In this document: in pieces, positions 26,463 through 35,314 of the stretch
How positions within the stretch are numbered: the stretch's first letter is position 1
Layout of the letters: the number at the start of each line of letters is the position of its first letter
Source: Janibacter sp. A1S7
GTDB taxonomy: Bacteria; Actinomycetota; Actinomycetes; Actinomycetales; Dermatophilaceae
Direction of reading: 5' to 3'
NCBI RefSeq assembly: GCF_037198315.1
Contig: NZ_CP144913.1
Coordinates: 1,736,001 to 1,800,000, forward strand
Length of the DNA stretch: 64,000 bases
Notes under the pieces: generated by a model
The model's input: the letters and a program-made list of their open reading frames with translations, nothing else
The model's database searches: none
Told to the model about the DNA's origin: nothing
Translations under genes and position numbers: made by a program

Positions 26463-27167
26463 GTGAGCGCTCTACCCGGTGAGGGTCCGATCGTCGTCGT
26501 CCTGGACGTCGACTCCACCCTCATCCAGGACGAGGTCATCGAGCTGATCGCCGACCACGCGGGCACCCGGCAGGAGGTCTCCGCAGTCACCGAGGCCGCC
26601 ATGCGCGGCGAGCTCGACTTCGCCGGGAGCCTGCACGCCCGAGTGGCGACCCTGAAGGGACTGCCGGTGGGGGTGCTCGAGCAGGTCCGCGCCGCCGTGC
26701 GCCTCACCCCCGGCGCGCGCACCCTCGTCACGACCCTCACCGAGGCCGGCCACGTCGTGGGGATCGTCAGCGGTGGCTTCGTGGAGGTCGTCGGCCCGCT
26801 CGCCGAGCAACTGGGCATCGAGACCGTGCGAGCCAACACCCTCGAGGTCGTCGATGACCACCTCACCGGCGCCGTCCTCGGTGAGGTCGTCGACCCGGAC
26901 ACCAAGGCCGACTTCCTCACCCGCCTCGCGGCCGCCGCGGGAGTCGACATGGACCGCACGGTCGCGGTCGGCGACGGTGCGAACGACCTGCAGATGATGG
27001 CTGCCGCCCAGCTCGGTGTCGCCTTCTGCGCCAAGCCCACCGTGCGCGAGCACGCCGACGTCGCCATCGACGAGCGCGATCTGCGGCGCGTCCTCGACCT
27101 GCTGGGGATCGAGCCCGTGCCGCAGCAAGACGACGAGGGCGGCCACCCCCTCCTCGCACGAGCCTAA
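26463..27167 (+). CDS. serB: phosphoserine phosphatase
   Basis: A 234-aa HAD-superfamily phosphatase, last step of serine synthesis. The nucleophile motif VVLDVDSTL gives D15 and D17. The cap begins with the SerB-type E-rich segment TEAAMRGELDF, motif II is GIVSGGF, and the final motif is VGDGANDLQM. The usual N-terminal ACT domains of mycobacterial SerB2 are absent, so this is the short single-domain form. The GTG start has no clear ribosome-binding site; an upstream in-frame start would add a low-complexity tail. The stop codon lies in the first copy of an imperfect tandem repeat. Confidence 0.85.
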   Translation: MSALPGEGPIVVVLDVDSTLIQDEVIELIADHAGTRQEVSAVTEAAMRGELDFAGSLHARVATLKGLPVGVLEQVRAAVRLTPGARTLVTTLTEAGHVVGIVSGGFVEVVGPLAEQLGIETVRANTLEVVDDHLTGAVLGEVVDPDTKADFLTRLAAAAGVDMDRTVAVGDGANDLQMMAAAQLGVAFCAKPTVREHADVAIDERDLRRVLDLLGIEPVPQQDDEGGHPLLARA

Positions 27168-27238
27168 GCAGGTGCGAGCCACAACCGCAGGAGCCCAAGC
27201 GGTGCGGGCCACAACCGCAGGAGCCTACGCAGGTGCGG
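27160..27238 (+). repeat. imperfect 30/31-bp tandem repeat
   Basis: Two full units (27160-27190 and 27191-27220) and one partial unit (27221-27238). Each unit reads GAGCC(T/C)A(A/C)GC, GGTGCG, then CCACAACCGCAG, with few changes. The serB stop codon is inside unit 1, and fabI ends just past the array. Possible roles are a slippage product or a 3' processing/termination region between convergent genes. Confidence 0.75.
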
Positions 27239-27253
27239 AAGAAGGGCCGGTTC

Positions 27254-28009
27254 TCACAGGCCCATCGCGTGGACGCCGCCGTCGACGTGCAGGATCTCGC
27301 CCGTCGTTGCCGGGAACCAGTCGGAGAGCAGCATCGTGCACGCCTTGGCGGTGGGTACCGGGTCCCCGACGTCCCAGCCGAGCGGCGCCCGGTCGTCCCA
27401 GTTCTCCTCGAACTGCTCGAAGCCGGGGATCGACTTCGCCGCCGTGGTCTTGATCGGCCCGGCAGCGACGAGGTTGCAGCGCACGCCCTTCGGCCCGAGG
27501 TCGCGGGCGAGGTAACGGTTGGTCGACTCGAAGGCCGCCTTGGCCACGCCCATCCAGTCGTAGACGGGCCAGGCGTAGGACGCGTCGAAGGTCAGGCCGA
27601 CGACGGAGCCACCGTCGGCCATCCGCGGCAGCGCGGCGACGGCGAGGGCCTTGAGCGAGAAGGCGGAGACGTGGATCGCGGTGGAGACGTCCTCCCAGTC
27701 GGCCTCGAGGAAGTTGAAGGCACCCTCGGGCGCGAAGCCGATCGAGTGCAGCACCCCGTCGAGCGTCTCGGCGTGCTCACCGATGCGGTCGGCCAGGGCA
27801 GCGAGGTCGTCCTCGTTGGTGACGTCGAGCTCGACGACCGGGGCCTCCTGCGGCAGGCGCTTGGCGATGGTCTTGGTGATCTTGCTCGTGCGTCCGAAGC
27901 TGGTGAGGATGACCTGCGCGCCGTGCTCCTGCGCGAGCTTCGCGACGTGGAAGGCGATGGAGGACTCCATGAGGACGCCCGTGATGAGGAAGGTCTTGCC
28001 GGTCAGCAT
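27254..28009 (-). CDS. fabI: enoyl-[acyl-carrier-protein] reductase (InhA/FabI type)
   Basis: A 251-aa NADH-dependent enoyl-ACP reductase of the type II fatty acid synthase. It has the FabI-type nucleotide loop (GKTFLITGVLMESSIAFHVA), the segment HSIGFAP, and the catalytic tyrosine-lysine pair Y150 and K157 in VYDWMGVAK, with an aromatic F142 in TFDASYAW as in InhA. Length is typical. It lies 47 nt after fabG on the same strand, giving the fabG-fabI (mabA-inhA-like) operon. A ribosome-binding site (AAAGGCAG) precedes the ATG. Confidence 0.95.
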   Translation of the reverse strand: MLTGKTFLITGVLMESSIAFHVAKLAQEHGAQVILTSFGRTSKITKTIAKRLPQEAPVVELDVTNEDDLAALADRIGEHAETLDGVLHSIGFAPEGAFNFLEADWEDVSTAIHVSAFSLKALAVAALPRMADGGSVVGLTFDASYAWPVYDWMGVAKAAFESTNRYLARDLGPKGVRCNLVAAGPIKTTAAKSIPGFEQFEENWDDRAPLGWDVGDPVPTAKACTMLLSDWFPATTGEILHVDGGVHAMGL

Positions 28010-28056
28010 CTGCTGCCTTTCGTCAGGTGGGTGTGTTGTGGCGAGCGGTGGCCCAT

Positions 28057-28803
<747 letters not shown>

Positions 28804-28893
28804 TTACATCACCACGGGTGCGACGCTAGAGCACTACCGTCGAGTAGGCCCAAACGACCCTTGGCCCACCGGGGTACGCACAGGGTCCGGGCG

Positions 28894-28899
28894 TATCCT
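28894..28899 (+). promoter_or_regulatory. -10 box of DUF3099 operon
   Basis: TATCCT, 7 nt before the GTG at 28907. Confidence 0.55.
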
Positions 28900-28906
28900 T
28901 GACGAC

Positions 28907-29188
28907 GTGCAGCACTCCACCGTCCCGTCGGTCACGACCGCTCCGGTCACGCTCCATGAGGAGCAGGCCGGACGGATGCGGCAGTACCTGTGGACGATGG
29001 CCCTGCGGACTGCCTGCTTCATCGGCGCCTTCTTCTTCGACGGGTGGCTGCGGTGGACCTGCGTCGCGCTCGCGGTGGTGCTCCCGTACTTCGCCGTCGT
29101 GCTCGTCAACAGCGTCCGGCCGCGCGGCGTCTCGGAGATCGACACCCCGGCCGGTCAGCACCGGCAGAAGCAGCTGGGGCCATCATGA
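28907..29188 (+). CDS. DUF3099-family membrane protein
   Basis: A 93-aa actinobacterial protein of unknown function. Two hydrophobic segments at about residues 29-65 (ALRTACFIGAFFFDG and CVALAVVLPYFAVVLVN) form a membrane hairpin, followed by a conserved tail. The GTG start at 28907 is set by the TATCCT box 7 nt upstream. The stop overlaps the next start (ATGA). It is first in an operon that ends with a SURF1 homologue, which hints at respiratory membrane biogenesis. Confidence 0.82.
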   Translation: MQHSTVPSVTTAPVTLHEEQAGRMRQYLWTMALRTACFIGAFFFDGWLRWTCVALAVVLPYFAVVLVNSVRPRGVSEIDTPAGQHRQKQLGPS

Positions 29189-29397
29189 GCGAGGACCTGG
29201 TGTGCAGCCGCAAGGCGTGCCGAGGGGCCGCCACCCGCGCGGTGCTGTGGCGCAATCCCCGCATCCACGACGAGTCCCGCCAGAAGGTGTGGCTCGCCTG
29301 CGACGAGCACGAGCACGTGCTGCGTGACCACCTGTCGGTCCGTGGCTTCCCGGTCCGGACGTGCGGGATCGACGAGATCCCGGCTGACGCCGGCTGA
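29185..29397 (+). CDS. small cysteine-containing conserved protein
   Basis: A 70-aa soluble protein starting MSEDLVCSRKACRGAATRAV. Four cysteines (C7, C12, C39 and C60) and histidines near C39 (CDEHEH) suggest a small zinc-binding fold, but the spacing matches no motif I know. The function is unknown. Its ATG overlaps the DUF3099 stop (ATGA), and its TGA overlaps the SURF1 start (TGATG), so all three are translationally coupled. Confidence 0.75.
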   Translation: MSEDLVCSRKACRGAATRAVLWRNPRIHDESRQKVWLACDEHEHVLRDHLSVRGFPVRTCGIDEIPADAG

Positions 29398-30167
29398 TGC
29401 TGCGCCTGCTGCTGACCCCGAGGTGGCTCGGGTGGCTCGCTCTGGCCGTGCTGGTCGCGCTGGTGTGCACCTGGCTCGGTCAGTGGCAGTGGTCCCGGTA
29501 CGAGGACAAGGCCGCCCGGGCCGATCGCATCGAGACCCACTACGGGGGCGACCCCGTCCCCGTCACGGACGTGCTCACCACAGATCCCCTGCCGATCGAG
29601 CGCCAGTGGACCAAGGTCAGGGCCACCGGCGAGTACCTGCCCGACGAGCAGCTGCTCGTGCGCAACCGCCCCCTGGCGGGGACCTACGGGTACGAGGTGC
29701 TCGTCCCCCTTCGACTCGAGGGCGGTGAGCAGCTCATCGTCGACCGGGGCTGGGTGGTCAACAGTCCGAAGGGGGCCGACGTCGCCCCCGACGTGCCGCC
29801 CCCGCCCGAGGGCACCGTCACGATCACCGGGTGGGTGCTGGAGAGCGAGCCCGACCTGGACCGGGACATGCCCGCCGGGCAGGTCGCCAGCATCCACCTG
29901 CCGGAGGTCGCCCAGCGTGTCGACGGGCCGATCCTCGGCGGCTACGTCTCCCTGGAGTCCGAGGACCCCTCCGTGGCGCGTCCTGCTCCCCTCGAGGTGC
30001 CGGACACCGGCACCGGACCGCACATGGCCTACGCCATCCAGTGGTGGCTCGTCGGCCCGGCCGCCTTCATCTTCTACGGCATGGCGCTGCGCCGGGAGGC
30101 GCAGTCGGGCGCGGGCCACCTTCCCCGCGAGAAGAAGGTGCGCATCTGGGACGAGGAGGACGGCTGA
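29397..30167 (+). CDS. SURF1-family cytochrome c oxidase assembly protein
   Basis: A 256-aa SURF1-like protein, which helps insert heme A into cytochrome c oxidase. It has the family topology: an N-terminal helix (about 9-29, WLGWLALAVLVALVCTWLGQWQW), a large extracytoplasmic domain with QWTKVRATGEYL, and a C-terminal helix (about 208-230, AIQWWLVGPAAFIFYG) followed by a charged tail. Length is typical of actinobacterial SURF1. It is last in the DUF3099 operon. ctaA and ctaB, the heme A genes, are 18-20 kb away. Confidence 0.92.
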   Translation: MLRLLLTPRWLGWLALAVLVALVCTWLGQWQWSRYEDKAARADRIETHYGGDPVPVTDVLTTDPLPIERQWTKVRATGEYLPDEQLLVRNRPLAGTYGYEVLVPLRLEGGEQLIVDRGWVVNSPKGADVAPDVPPPPEGTVTITGWVLESEPDLDRDMPAGQVASIHLPEVAQRVDGPILGGYVSLESEDPSVARPAPLEVPDTGTGPHMAYAIQWWLVGPAAFIFYGMALRREAQSGAGHLPREKKVRIWDEEDG

Positions 30168-30171
30168 CCCG

Positions 30172-32082
30172 TCAGCCGACCTCGATACCGTCCCGCTCCG
30201 GAGCGAGCGCGGTGGTGACCGGGCCGTCGTACTGTGTCGCGTAGAGCGTGGCGTACAGACCGCCTTGCCCGAGCAGCTGCTCGTGCGTGCCCCGCTCGAC
30301 GATCCGCCCCCGGTCGACGACGAGGATCTGGTCCGCCGCGCGGATCGTCGACAACCGGTGCGCGATGACGATCGCGGTGCGGCCCTCGAGCGCGGAGTCC
30401 AGGGCGCGCTGGACCGCCACCTCGGACTCGCTGTCCAGGTGCGCGGTCGCCTCATCGAGGATGAGCACACCCGGGGACTTCAGCAGCAGGCGCGCGATGG
30501 CGAAGCGCTGCTTCTCGCCCCCGGACAGCCGGTGTCCGCGATCACCGACGACGGTGTCCAGACCAGCCGGCAGTGCCGCGACGAGCGAGCGGACCTGGGC
30601 GGCGTCGAGCGCAGCCAGCATCTCCTCCTCGGTGGCGTCCGGTCGGGCATAGGCCAAGTTGTTGCGGATGGTGTCGTGGAAGAGGTGCGCCTCCTGGGTG
30701 ACCATGCCGACGGTGTCCCCGACCGACTCCAGCGTCGCGTCCTGCAGGTCCACTCCCCCGATGCGCACGGCGCCGCTGGTCGGGTCGTAGAAGCGGGCGA
30801 CCAGTGAGGTGATCGTGCTCTTTCCGGCACCGCTCGGACCCACGAGCGCGATGAGCTGCCCGGGTTCCGCACGCAGGTCCACGCCCCGCAGCACCGGCTC
30901 GCCGCTCTCGCGGTCACCCGTCCGGCCGCCGTCCAGGGAGGGCAGGGAGATCTCGTCGGCGCCGGGGTAGGTGAAGTGCACGTCGTCCAGCTCCACCGCC
31001 AGCGCCTCGCCCTGCGGGAGGGCCCGGGCGTCGGGCTTCTCGGTGATGCTCGAGGGCATGTCGAGCAGCTCGAAGAGGCGCGCGAAGGAGACGAGCGCGG
31101 TGAGGATGTCGATGTGGACGTTGGACAGCGCGGTCAGCGGCCCGTAGAGCCGCGCGAGCAGCGCGGCGAGGGCGAGGAGGGTACCGACGGTCATCGTGCC
31201 CTCGACGGCCATGAGCCCGCCGAAGCCGTAGACCATCGCCGTCGCCAGCGACGCCAGTGCGGTGATCGTGACGAAGAAGAAGGCCCGGTTGACCGCGATC
31301 CGCACCCCGATGTCGCGCACCCGAGCCGCGCGCAGGTCGTACTCGGCCACCTCGCGCGAGGGCCGCCCGAAGATCTTCACCAGCAGCGCCCCGGCGACGT
31401 TGAACCGCTCGGTCATCTGCGTGCCGAGCTCGGCGTTGAGGTTCATCTGCTCCCGGGACAGGCCGGCCAGACGCCGTCCCATCAGCTTGGCCGGGATGAT
31501 GAAGAACGGGACGAGCACGAGCGAGGCGATCGTCAGCTGCCAGGACAGGGAGATCATCGCCGCGAGGATGAGCACGAGCGAGATGACGTTGCTGACCACG
31601 GACGACAGGACGGTCGTGAAGGCCTGCTGCGCGCCGATGACGTCGTTGTTGAGCCGGCTGACGAGGGCACCGGTCTGCGCGCGGGTGAAGAACGCGATCG
31701 GCTGGCCCAGCACGTGCTCGAAGACCTCGGTGCGCATGTGGTGGATCAGGCCCTCGCCGATGCGCGCGGAGAGCCACCGCTGCACCAGCGTGGTGACGGC
31801 CTCGACGACGGCGATGGCGGCGACGAGGAGCGCGAGGGTGATGACCACCTGCCGGTTGCCCGGGGTGACGCCGTCGTCGATGAGGCGCTGCAGCATCAGG
31901 GGCACGGCGACGACGGTGAGCGAACCGAGCGCGACGAGGACGAGGAAGGCGATGATCGTGCGCGTGAACGGCCTGGCGTAGCCGAGCACCCGCCGCGCGG
32001 TGCCGGGCGGCAGCGGCGTCGCGGCGATGTCGTCGCTGCGGCTCATCGAGCGCATCAGCGACCACGCGTTGGTCATCGACAC
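30172..32082 (-). CDS. ABC exporter, fused permease-ATPase
   Basis: A 636-aa half-transporter of the MsbA/LmrA type. The membrane domain has six helices (about 35-330). The nucleotide-binding domain has Walker A GPSGAGKST (about 413-421), signature LSGGEKQR, Walker B GVLILDEAT and switch IAHRLSTI. It works as a homo- or heterodimer; the substrate is unknown. The start is uncertain: GTG at 32082 has AGGAGG 6 nt upstream, while the ATG 6 nt later is too far from it and a more upstream codon has no such site. It converges on the SURF1 gene, leaving 4 nt. Confidence 0.88.
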   Translation of the reverse strand: MSMTNAWSLMRSMSRSDDIAATPLPPGTARRVLGYARPFTRTIIAFLVLVALGSLTVVAVPLMLQRLIDDGVTPGNRQVVITLALLVAAIAVVEAVTTLVQRWLSARIGEGLIHHMRTEVFEHVLGQPIAFFTRAQTGALVSRLNNDVIGAQQAFTTVLSSVVSNVISLVLILAAMISLSWQLTIASLVLVPFFIIPAKLMGRRLAGLSREQMNLNAELGTQMTERFNVAGALLVKIFGRPSREVAEYDLRAARVRDIGVRIAVNRAFFFVTITALASLATAMVYGFGGLMAVEGTMTVGTLLALAALLARLYGPLTALSNVHIDILTALVSFARLFELLDMPSSITEKPDARALPQGEALAVELDDVHFTYPGADEISLPSLDGGRTGDRESGEPVLRGVDLRAEPGQLIALVGPSGAGKSTITSLVARFYDPTSGAVRIGGVDLQDATLESVGDTVGMVTQEAHLFHDTIRNNLAYARPDATEEEMLAALDAAQVRSLVAALPAGLDTVVGDRGHRLSGGEKQRFAIARLLLKSPGVLILDEATAHLDSESEVAVQRALDSALEGRTAIVIAHRLSTIRAADQILVVDRGRIVERGTHEQLLGQGGLYATLYATQYDGPVTTALAPERDGIEVG

Positions 32083-32157
32083 CGGCGTCCTCCTTCTCCT
32101 GCGGTCACCCGGGGGCGACAACCGTCGAGCGGCCCCGGTGATTCCCGGGGCATCGTC

Positions 32158-32811
32158 TCAGCAGGAGTGCAGCACCCGCCGGACGACGAGGTCGGCGACG
32201 GCCCGGGAGTCGGCCAGCCCACCACGGACGAAGGGGGCGCCCCCCTCGTCGGCATAGGCGGCCACCTTGTCGTGGAGCACGCCCTCGGCGAGGACCGCAG
32301 GCACGACGGTGCGCCCGATGGCCGCGCCCAGCCGGGGCGCGCTGAGCGTCGTCGAGCTCCAGGTGCGCCTGGGGCCGTCGGCCACGAGGGAGGCCAGGCT
32401 GCGGGCCGCCTCGCCGGAGCTGGAGCCGCCGGCGACGAGCAGGGTCGGCGCACCGGGGTCGTGCCCGGCGGCGACGAGCCGCTCCTCGACGGCGGCGAGG
32501 AGCAGGCGGTCACCACCCAGCGGCGCGACCGCGCGCACCCGTGCGCCGTGCGCGGCCAGCGCACGGACGGCCGCCGGCACGTCGACGCGGGCGTGGAGGG
32601 CGGGGGTGATGAGCATCGGGACCACGGTGACCGCTCCGGAGAGCTCGCGGCCCAGCTCGGTCGGGGTGGGTCCGTCGTGCTCGATGTGGGCCAGCCGGGT
32701 CGGGCCGTGGCCGGCCGCGCGCAGCGGCCCGGCGACGCGCCGCCGCAGCCGCTCGAGGGTCGTGGCGTGGCGTCGGTCCGGGGAGCCGTGGGCGAGCAGG
32801 ACGGTCGTCAC
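32158..32811 (-). CDS. CbiX/SirB-like sirohydrochlorin chelatase
   Basis: A 217-aa protein of the CbiX/SirB chelatase family, which inserts Fe2+ (or Co2+) into sirohydrochlorin. The N-terminal VLLAHGSPD carries the metal-binding His, and a second histidine lies in LITPALHARVD. Two similar halves are visible. It starts at a GTG, with the cysH stop just upstream, as the third gene of the sir-cysH-chelatase operon. The context supports a ferrochelatase making siroheme for the sulfite reductase encoded two genes upstream. Confidence 0.85.
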   Translation of the reverse strand: MTTVLLAHGSPDRRHATTLERLRRRVAGPLRAAGHGPTRLAHIEHDGPTPTELGRELSGAVTVVPMLITPALHARVDVPAAVRALAAHGARVRAVAPLGGDRLLLAAVEERLVAAGHDPGAPTLLVAGGSSSGEAARSLASLVADGPRRTWSSTTLSAPRLGAAIGRTVVPAVLAEGVLHDKVAAYADEGGAPFVRGGLADSRAVADLVVRRVLHSC

Positions 32812-32815
32812 GCGC

Positions 32816-33553
32816 TCACGTGTGCAGACCGCACTCGACCTTGTCCTGCCCCGACCAGCGTCCGGCCCGCGCGTCCTCCCCCGGGGCGACCGGCCGGGTG
32901 CACGGGGCGCACCCGATCGAGGTGTAACCGCTCTGGCGAAGGGGGTTGAGGAAGACGTCCTCCTCGGCGACGAAGCGGTCGACGTCGGCCTGGGTCCAGC
33001 CGGCGATCGGGTTGATCTTGACCATCCCGCGCCGCTCGTCCCACCCGACGACGCCGATGTCGGTGCGGGTGGGCGCGTCCTCCCGACGCATGCCGGTCAC
33101 CCACGCGTCCCGGTCGGCCAGGGCGCGGTTCAGCGGCTCGACCTTGCGCATGGCGCAGCAGGCGTTGGGGTCACGGTCGTGCAGCCGCGGGCCGTGCTCG
33201 GCGTCCTGCTCGGCGACGGTGAGCAGTGGCAGGATCGTGCGGATGCGCACCGGGAGCATCTCGTCGTAGGCGTCCCGGGTCCCCAGCGTCTCGGCGAAGT
33301 GGTACCCGGTGTCGAGGAAGAAGACGTCGGTGCCGGTCAGCGTCGTGCCCACCAGGTGGACGAGCACCTCGTCGCCCATGGAGCTGGCGACGGTCAGGCC
33401 GCTGCCGAAGGTCTCGTCGGCCCAGGCGAGCGCCCGACGAGCCAGCTGCACCCTTCCTTCGTAGGTCCCGGACAGCTCCGACTCGAGGTGGGTGAAGCGC
33501 GCCTCCCCCCGGGCAGCGACGGCGCGCAGGTCGGCCGCGGCGACCGCGCTCAT
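32816..33553 (-). CDS. cysH: adenylyl-sulfate (APS) reductase, CysH family
   Basis: A 245-aa reductase that makes sulfite from activated sulfate using thioredoxin. The two cysteine pairs that hold a [4Fe-4S] cluster in APS reductases are present: NACCAMRK (about 130-133) and IGCAPCTRP (about 212-216). This points to APS rather than PAPS as substrate. The C-terminal ECGLHT gives the catalytic cysteine. The ATG overlaps the sir stop (ATGA). Together with sir and the chelatase it completes reduction to sulfide; no cysD/cysN gene is seen here. Confidence 0.93.
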   Translation of the reverse strand: MSAVAAADLRAVAARGEARFTHLESELSGTYEGRVQLARRALAWADETFGSGLTVASSMGDEVLVHLVGTTLTGTDVFFLDTGYHFAETLGTRDAYDEMLPVRIRTILPLLTVAEQDAEHGPRLHDRDPNACCAMRKVEPLNRALADRDAWVTGMRREDAPTRTDIGVVGWDERRGMVKINPIAGWTQADVDRFVAEEDVFLNPLRQSGYTSIGCAPCTRPVAPGEDARAGRWSGQDKVECGLHT

Positions 33554-35208
33554 CGCAGGTCGTCCTCGTCCGCGCGCCGCGCCCAGCCGTGGAAGGACTC
33601 CCCGTCCTCGCGCTGGTCGAGGTAGGTGCGGGCGAGCCGCTCGATGTAGTCCGGCAGGTCCTCCGCGGCGACCTTGAGGGAGCGGGCCTTGCGGGCCAGG
33701 GCGGTGTCCTCGGCCAGCGAGCCGCCGAGGAGGACCTGGAAGACCTCCTGGTGGGACCCGTCCTCCTTCTTCTCGAGCATGCCCTTCAGGCCGACGTCGC
33801 CGACCTGGCTGCGGGCGCAGGCATTGGGGCAGCCGTTGATGTGGATGCTGAAGGGGATGTCGATGTGCGGCAGGCGCTTCTCCAGCTCCTCGACCGTCCA
33901 GCGCGCGCGCTCCTTGGTGTCGGTCAGGGCGAGCTTGCAGTACTCCAGGCCGGTGCACGCGAGCACGTTGCGGCGCCACTCGCTCGGGTGGACGACGAGG
34001 TCGATCTCGCGCAGGTCCTGCGCGAGACGGTCCGCCTCCTGCGGTGGGACGTCGAGGATCAGGACCTTCTGGTGGGGGGTGAAGCGGATGCGCCGGCTCC
34101 CCACGCCCTCGGCGAGCTCGACCAGCCGGACCAGCCTGTCGCCACTCATCCGACCGGCGATCGGTGCTGCCCCGACCCAGACACGACCGTCGTGCTGCTC
34201 GTGGATCCCGACGTGGTCGCGGCGCGTCCCCGGTGCCACCGTCGCGGCCGGTCCGTCGAGGAGGCGGCGACCGAGGTAGTCGTTCTCCAGGACCTCGCGG
34301 AACTTCTGCGCGCCCCAGTCCTTGACGAGGAACTTCATCCTCGCCCGGTTGCGCAGCCGGCGGTAGCCGTGGTCGCGGAAGATCGAGGTGACGCCCTCCC
34401 AGACGGCGGGGACCTCCTGCACCGGGACCCACACACCCAGCCGTTGGGCGAAGATCGGCTGGACCGACAGCCCACCGCCGACCCAGACGTCGAATCCCGG
34501 CCCGTGCTCGGGGTGGTGGACGCCCACGAAGGAGACGTCGTTGATCTCGTGGGCGATGTCGTGGACCGGGGACCCGGAGATGGCCGTCTTGTACTTGCGC
34601 GGCAGGTTGGAGAACTCGGGGTTGCCGATCCAGCGACGCTTGATCTCCTGCATCGCGCTCGTCCCGTCGACGATCTCGTCCTTCTCGACCCCGGCCACGG
34701 GAGAGGCGATGATCGTGCGCGGGCAGTCGCCGCAGGCCTCCGTCGAGCCCAGGTCGACCGCCTCGAGTCGCCGCCAGATCTCGGGGACGTCCTCGATCCG
34801 CACGTTGTGCAGCTGGATGTTCTGCCGGTCGGTGATGTCGGCGCTGCCCTCGGCGAAGTCGTTGCTGATCTCGGCGATGGTGCGCACCTGCTGCGTCGTC
34901 AGCTGACCCCCGTCGCTGCGCACGCGCATCATGAACCGGTCGTCGGAGACGTCCTCCTCGCCGGTGTGGGTGCCGTCGAGACCGGGCTTGCGCTGCGTGT
35001 ACAGCCCCATCCAGCGGAAGCGACCGGTGAGGTCGTCGTGCGAGATCGACGCGAAGCCCTGCCGCGAGTACACGTCGATGATCCGCTGGCGGACGTTGAG
35101 GGCGTCGTCCTCCTGCTTGAACGCCTCGTTGTCGTTCAACGGGGTCCGGTCGCCGTCGGCCCAGGCGCCGGTGGCCTTGGTGCGGGTGGGTCGGGTCGTC
35201 ACAGTCAC
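33550..35208 (-). CDS. sir: ferredoxin-dependent sulfite (or nitrite) reductase
   Basis: A 552-aa siroheme/[4Fe-4S] enzyme of the nitrite/sulfite reductase family. It has two ferredoxin-like half-domains (about 55-130 and 290-350), the siroheme-contact segment STEACGDCPRTI, and the cluster cysteines CTGLEYC (about 415-421) and NGCPNACARS (about 457-462). Its operon with cysH and a siroheme chelatase argues for sulfite as the substrate. The GTG at 35208 lies 7 nt after the box TAGGCT; an ATG further upstream would overlap the promoter. A 15-bp AT-rich palindrome sits immediately upstream. Confidence 0.92.
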   Translation of the reverse strand: MTVTTRPTRTKATGAWADGDRTPLNDNEAFKQEDDALNVRQRIIDVYSRQGFASISHDDLTGRFRWMGLYTQRKPGLDGTHTGEEDVSDDRFMMRVRSDGGQLTTQQVRTIAEISNDFAEGSADITDRQNIQLHNVRIEDVPEIWRRLEAVDLGSTEACGDCPRTIIASPVAGVEKDEIVDGTSAMQEIKRRWIGNPEFSNLPRKYKTAISGSPVHDIAHEINDVSFVGVHHPEHGPGFDVWVGGGLSVQPIFAQRLGVWVPVQEVPAVWEGVTSIFRDHGYRRLRNRARMKFLVKDWGAQKFREVLENDYLGRRLLDGPAATVAPGTRRDHVGIHEQHDGRVWVGAAPIAGRMSGDRLVRLVELAEGVGSRRIRFTPHQKVLILDVPPQEADRLAQDLREIDLVVHPSEWRRNVLACTGLEYCKLALTDTKERARWTVEELEKRLPHIDIPFSIHINGCPNACARSQVGDVGLKGMLEKKEDGSHQEVFQVLLGGSLAEDTALARKARSLKVAAEDLPDYIERLARTYLDQREDGESFHGWARRADEDDLR

Positions 35209-35215
35209 GCCGCTC

Positions 35216-35221
35216 AGCCTA
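35216..35221 (-). promoter_or_regulatory. -10 box of sir operon
   Basis: TAGGCT on the minus strand, 7 nt before the GTG at 35208. The palindrome 35231-35245 covers the expected -35 region. Confidence 0.6.
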
Positions 35222-35230
35222 CGGCGCGAC

Positions 35231-35257
35231 TTATGCATTGCATAACCTGTCGTTATG
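35231..35257. promoter_or_regulatory. nested AT-rich palindromes, candidate sulfur-metabolism operator
   Basis: Two overlapping inverted repeats: TTATGCA-T-TGCATAA (35231-35245, perfect) and CATAAC-5 nt-GTTATG (35241-35257, perfect arms). They stand out as AT-rich in a GC-rich region, lie between the divergent -10 boxes at 35216 and 35243, and would block both promoters if a dimeric repressor bound. Confidence 0.65.
35243..35248 (+). promoter_or_regulatory. -10 box of truncated divergent gene
   Basis: TAACCT, 6 nt before the ATG at 35255. It has the same leaderless geometry as other genes here, which supports a real start codon. Confidence 0.45.
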
Positions 35258-35314
35258 TCCGTCTCGCCATCCGAGCGTCTCGGCTACCTCAGGCCGTCAC
35301 CACGTCATAGATGA
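35255..35314 (+). pseudogene. probable 5' remnant of a gene divergent from sir
   Basis: From the ATG at 35255 the frame reads MSVSPSERLGYLR in native-looking GC-rich codons, then runs into the island and stops after 19 codons. It has its own leaderless -10 box and the shared palindromic operator. The rest of the gene is not found on the other side of the island. By position it may have been the sulfur regulator or another divergent partner of sir, but 13 residues are too few to identify a family. Confidence 0.4.

Noticed and set aside
30976-32949. Long plus-strand open frame of over 600 codons
   Set aside because: It is antisense to the ABC exporter and chelatase genes and rich in Arg/Gly/Asp, the usual shadow of GC-rich coding DNA.
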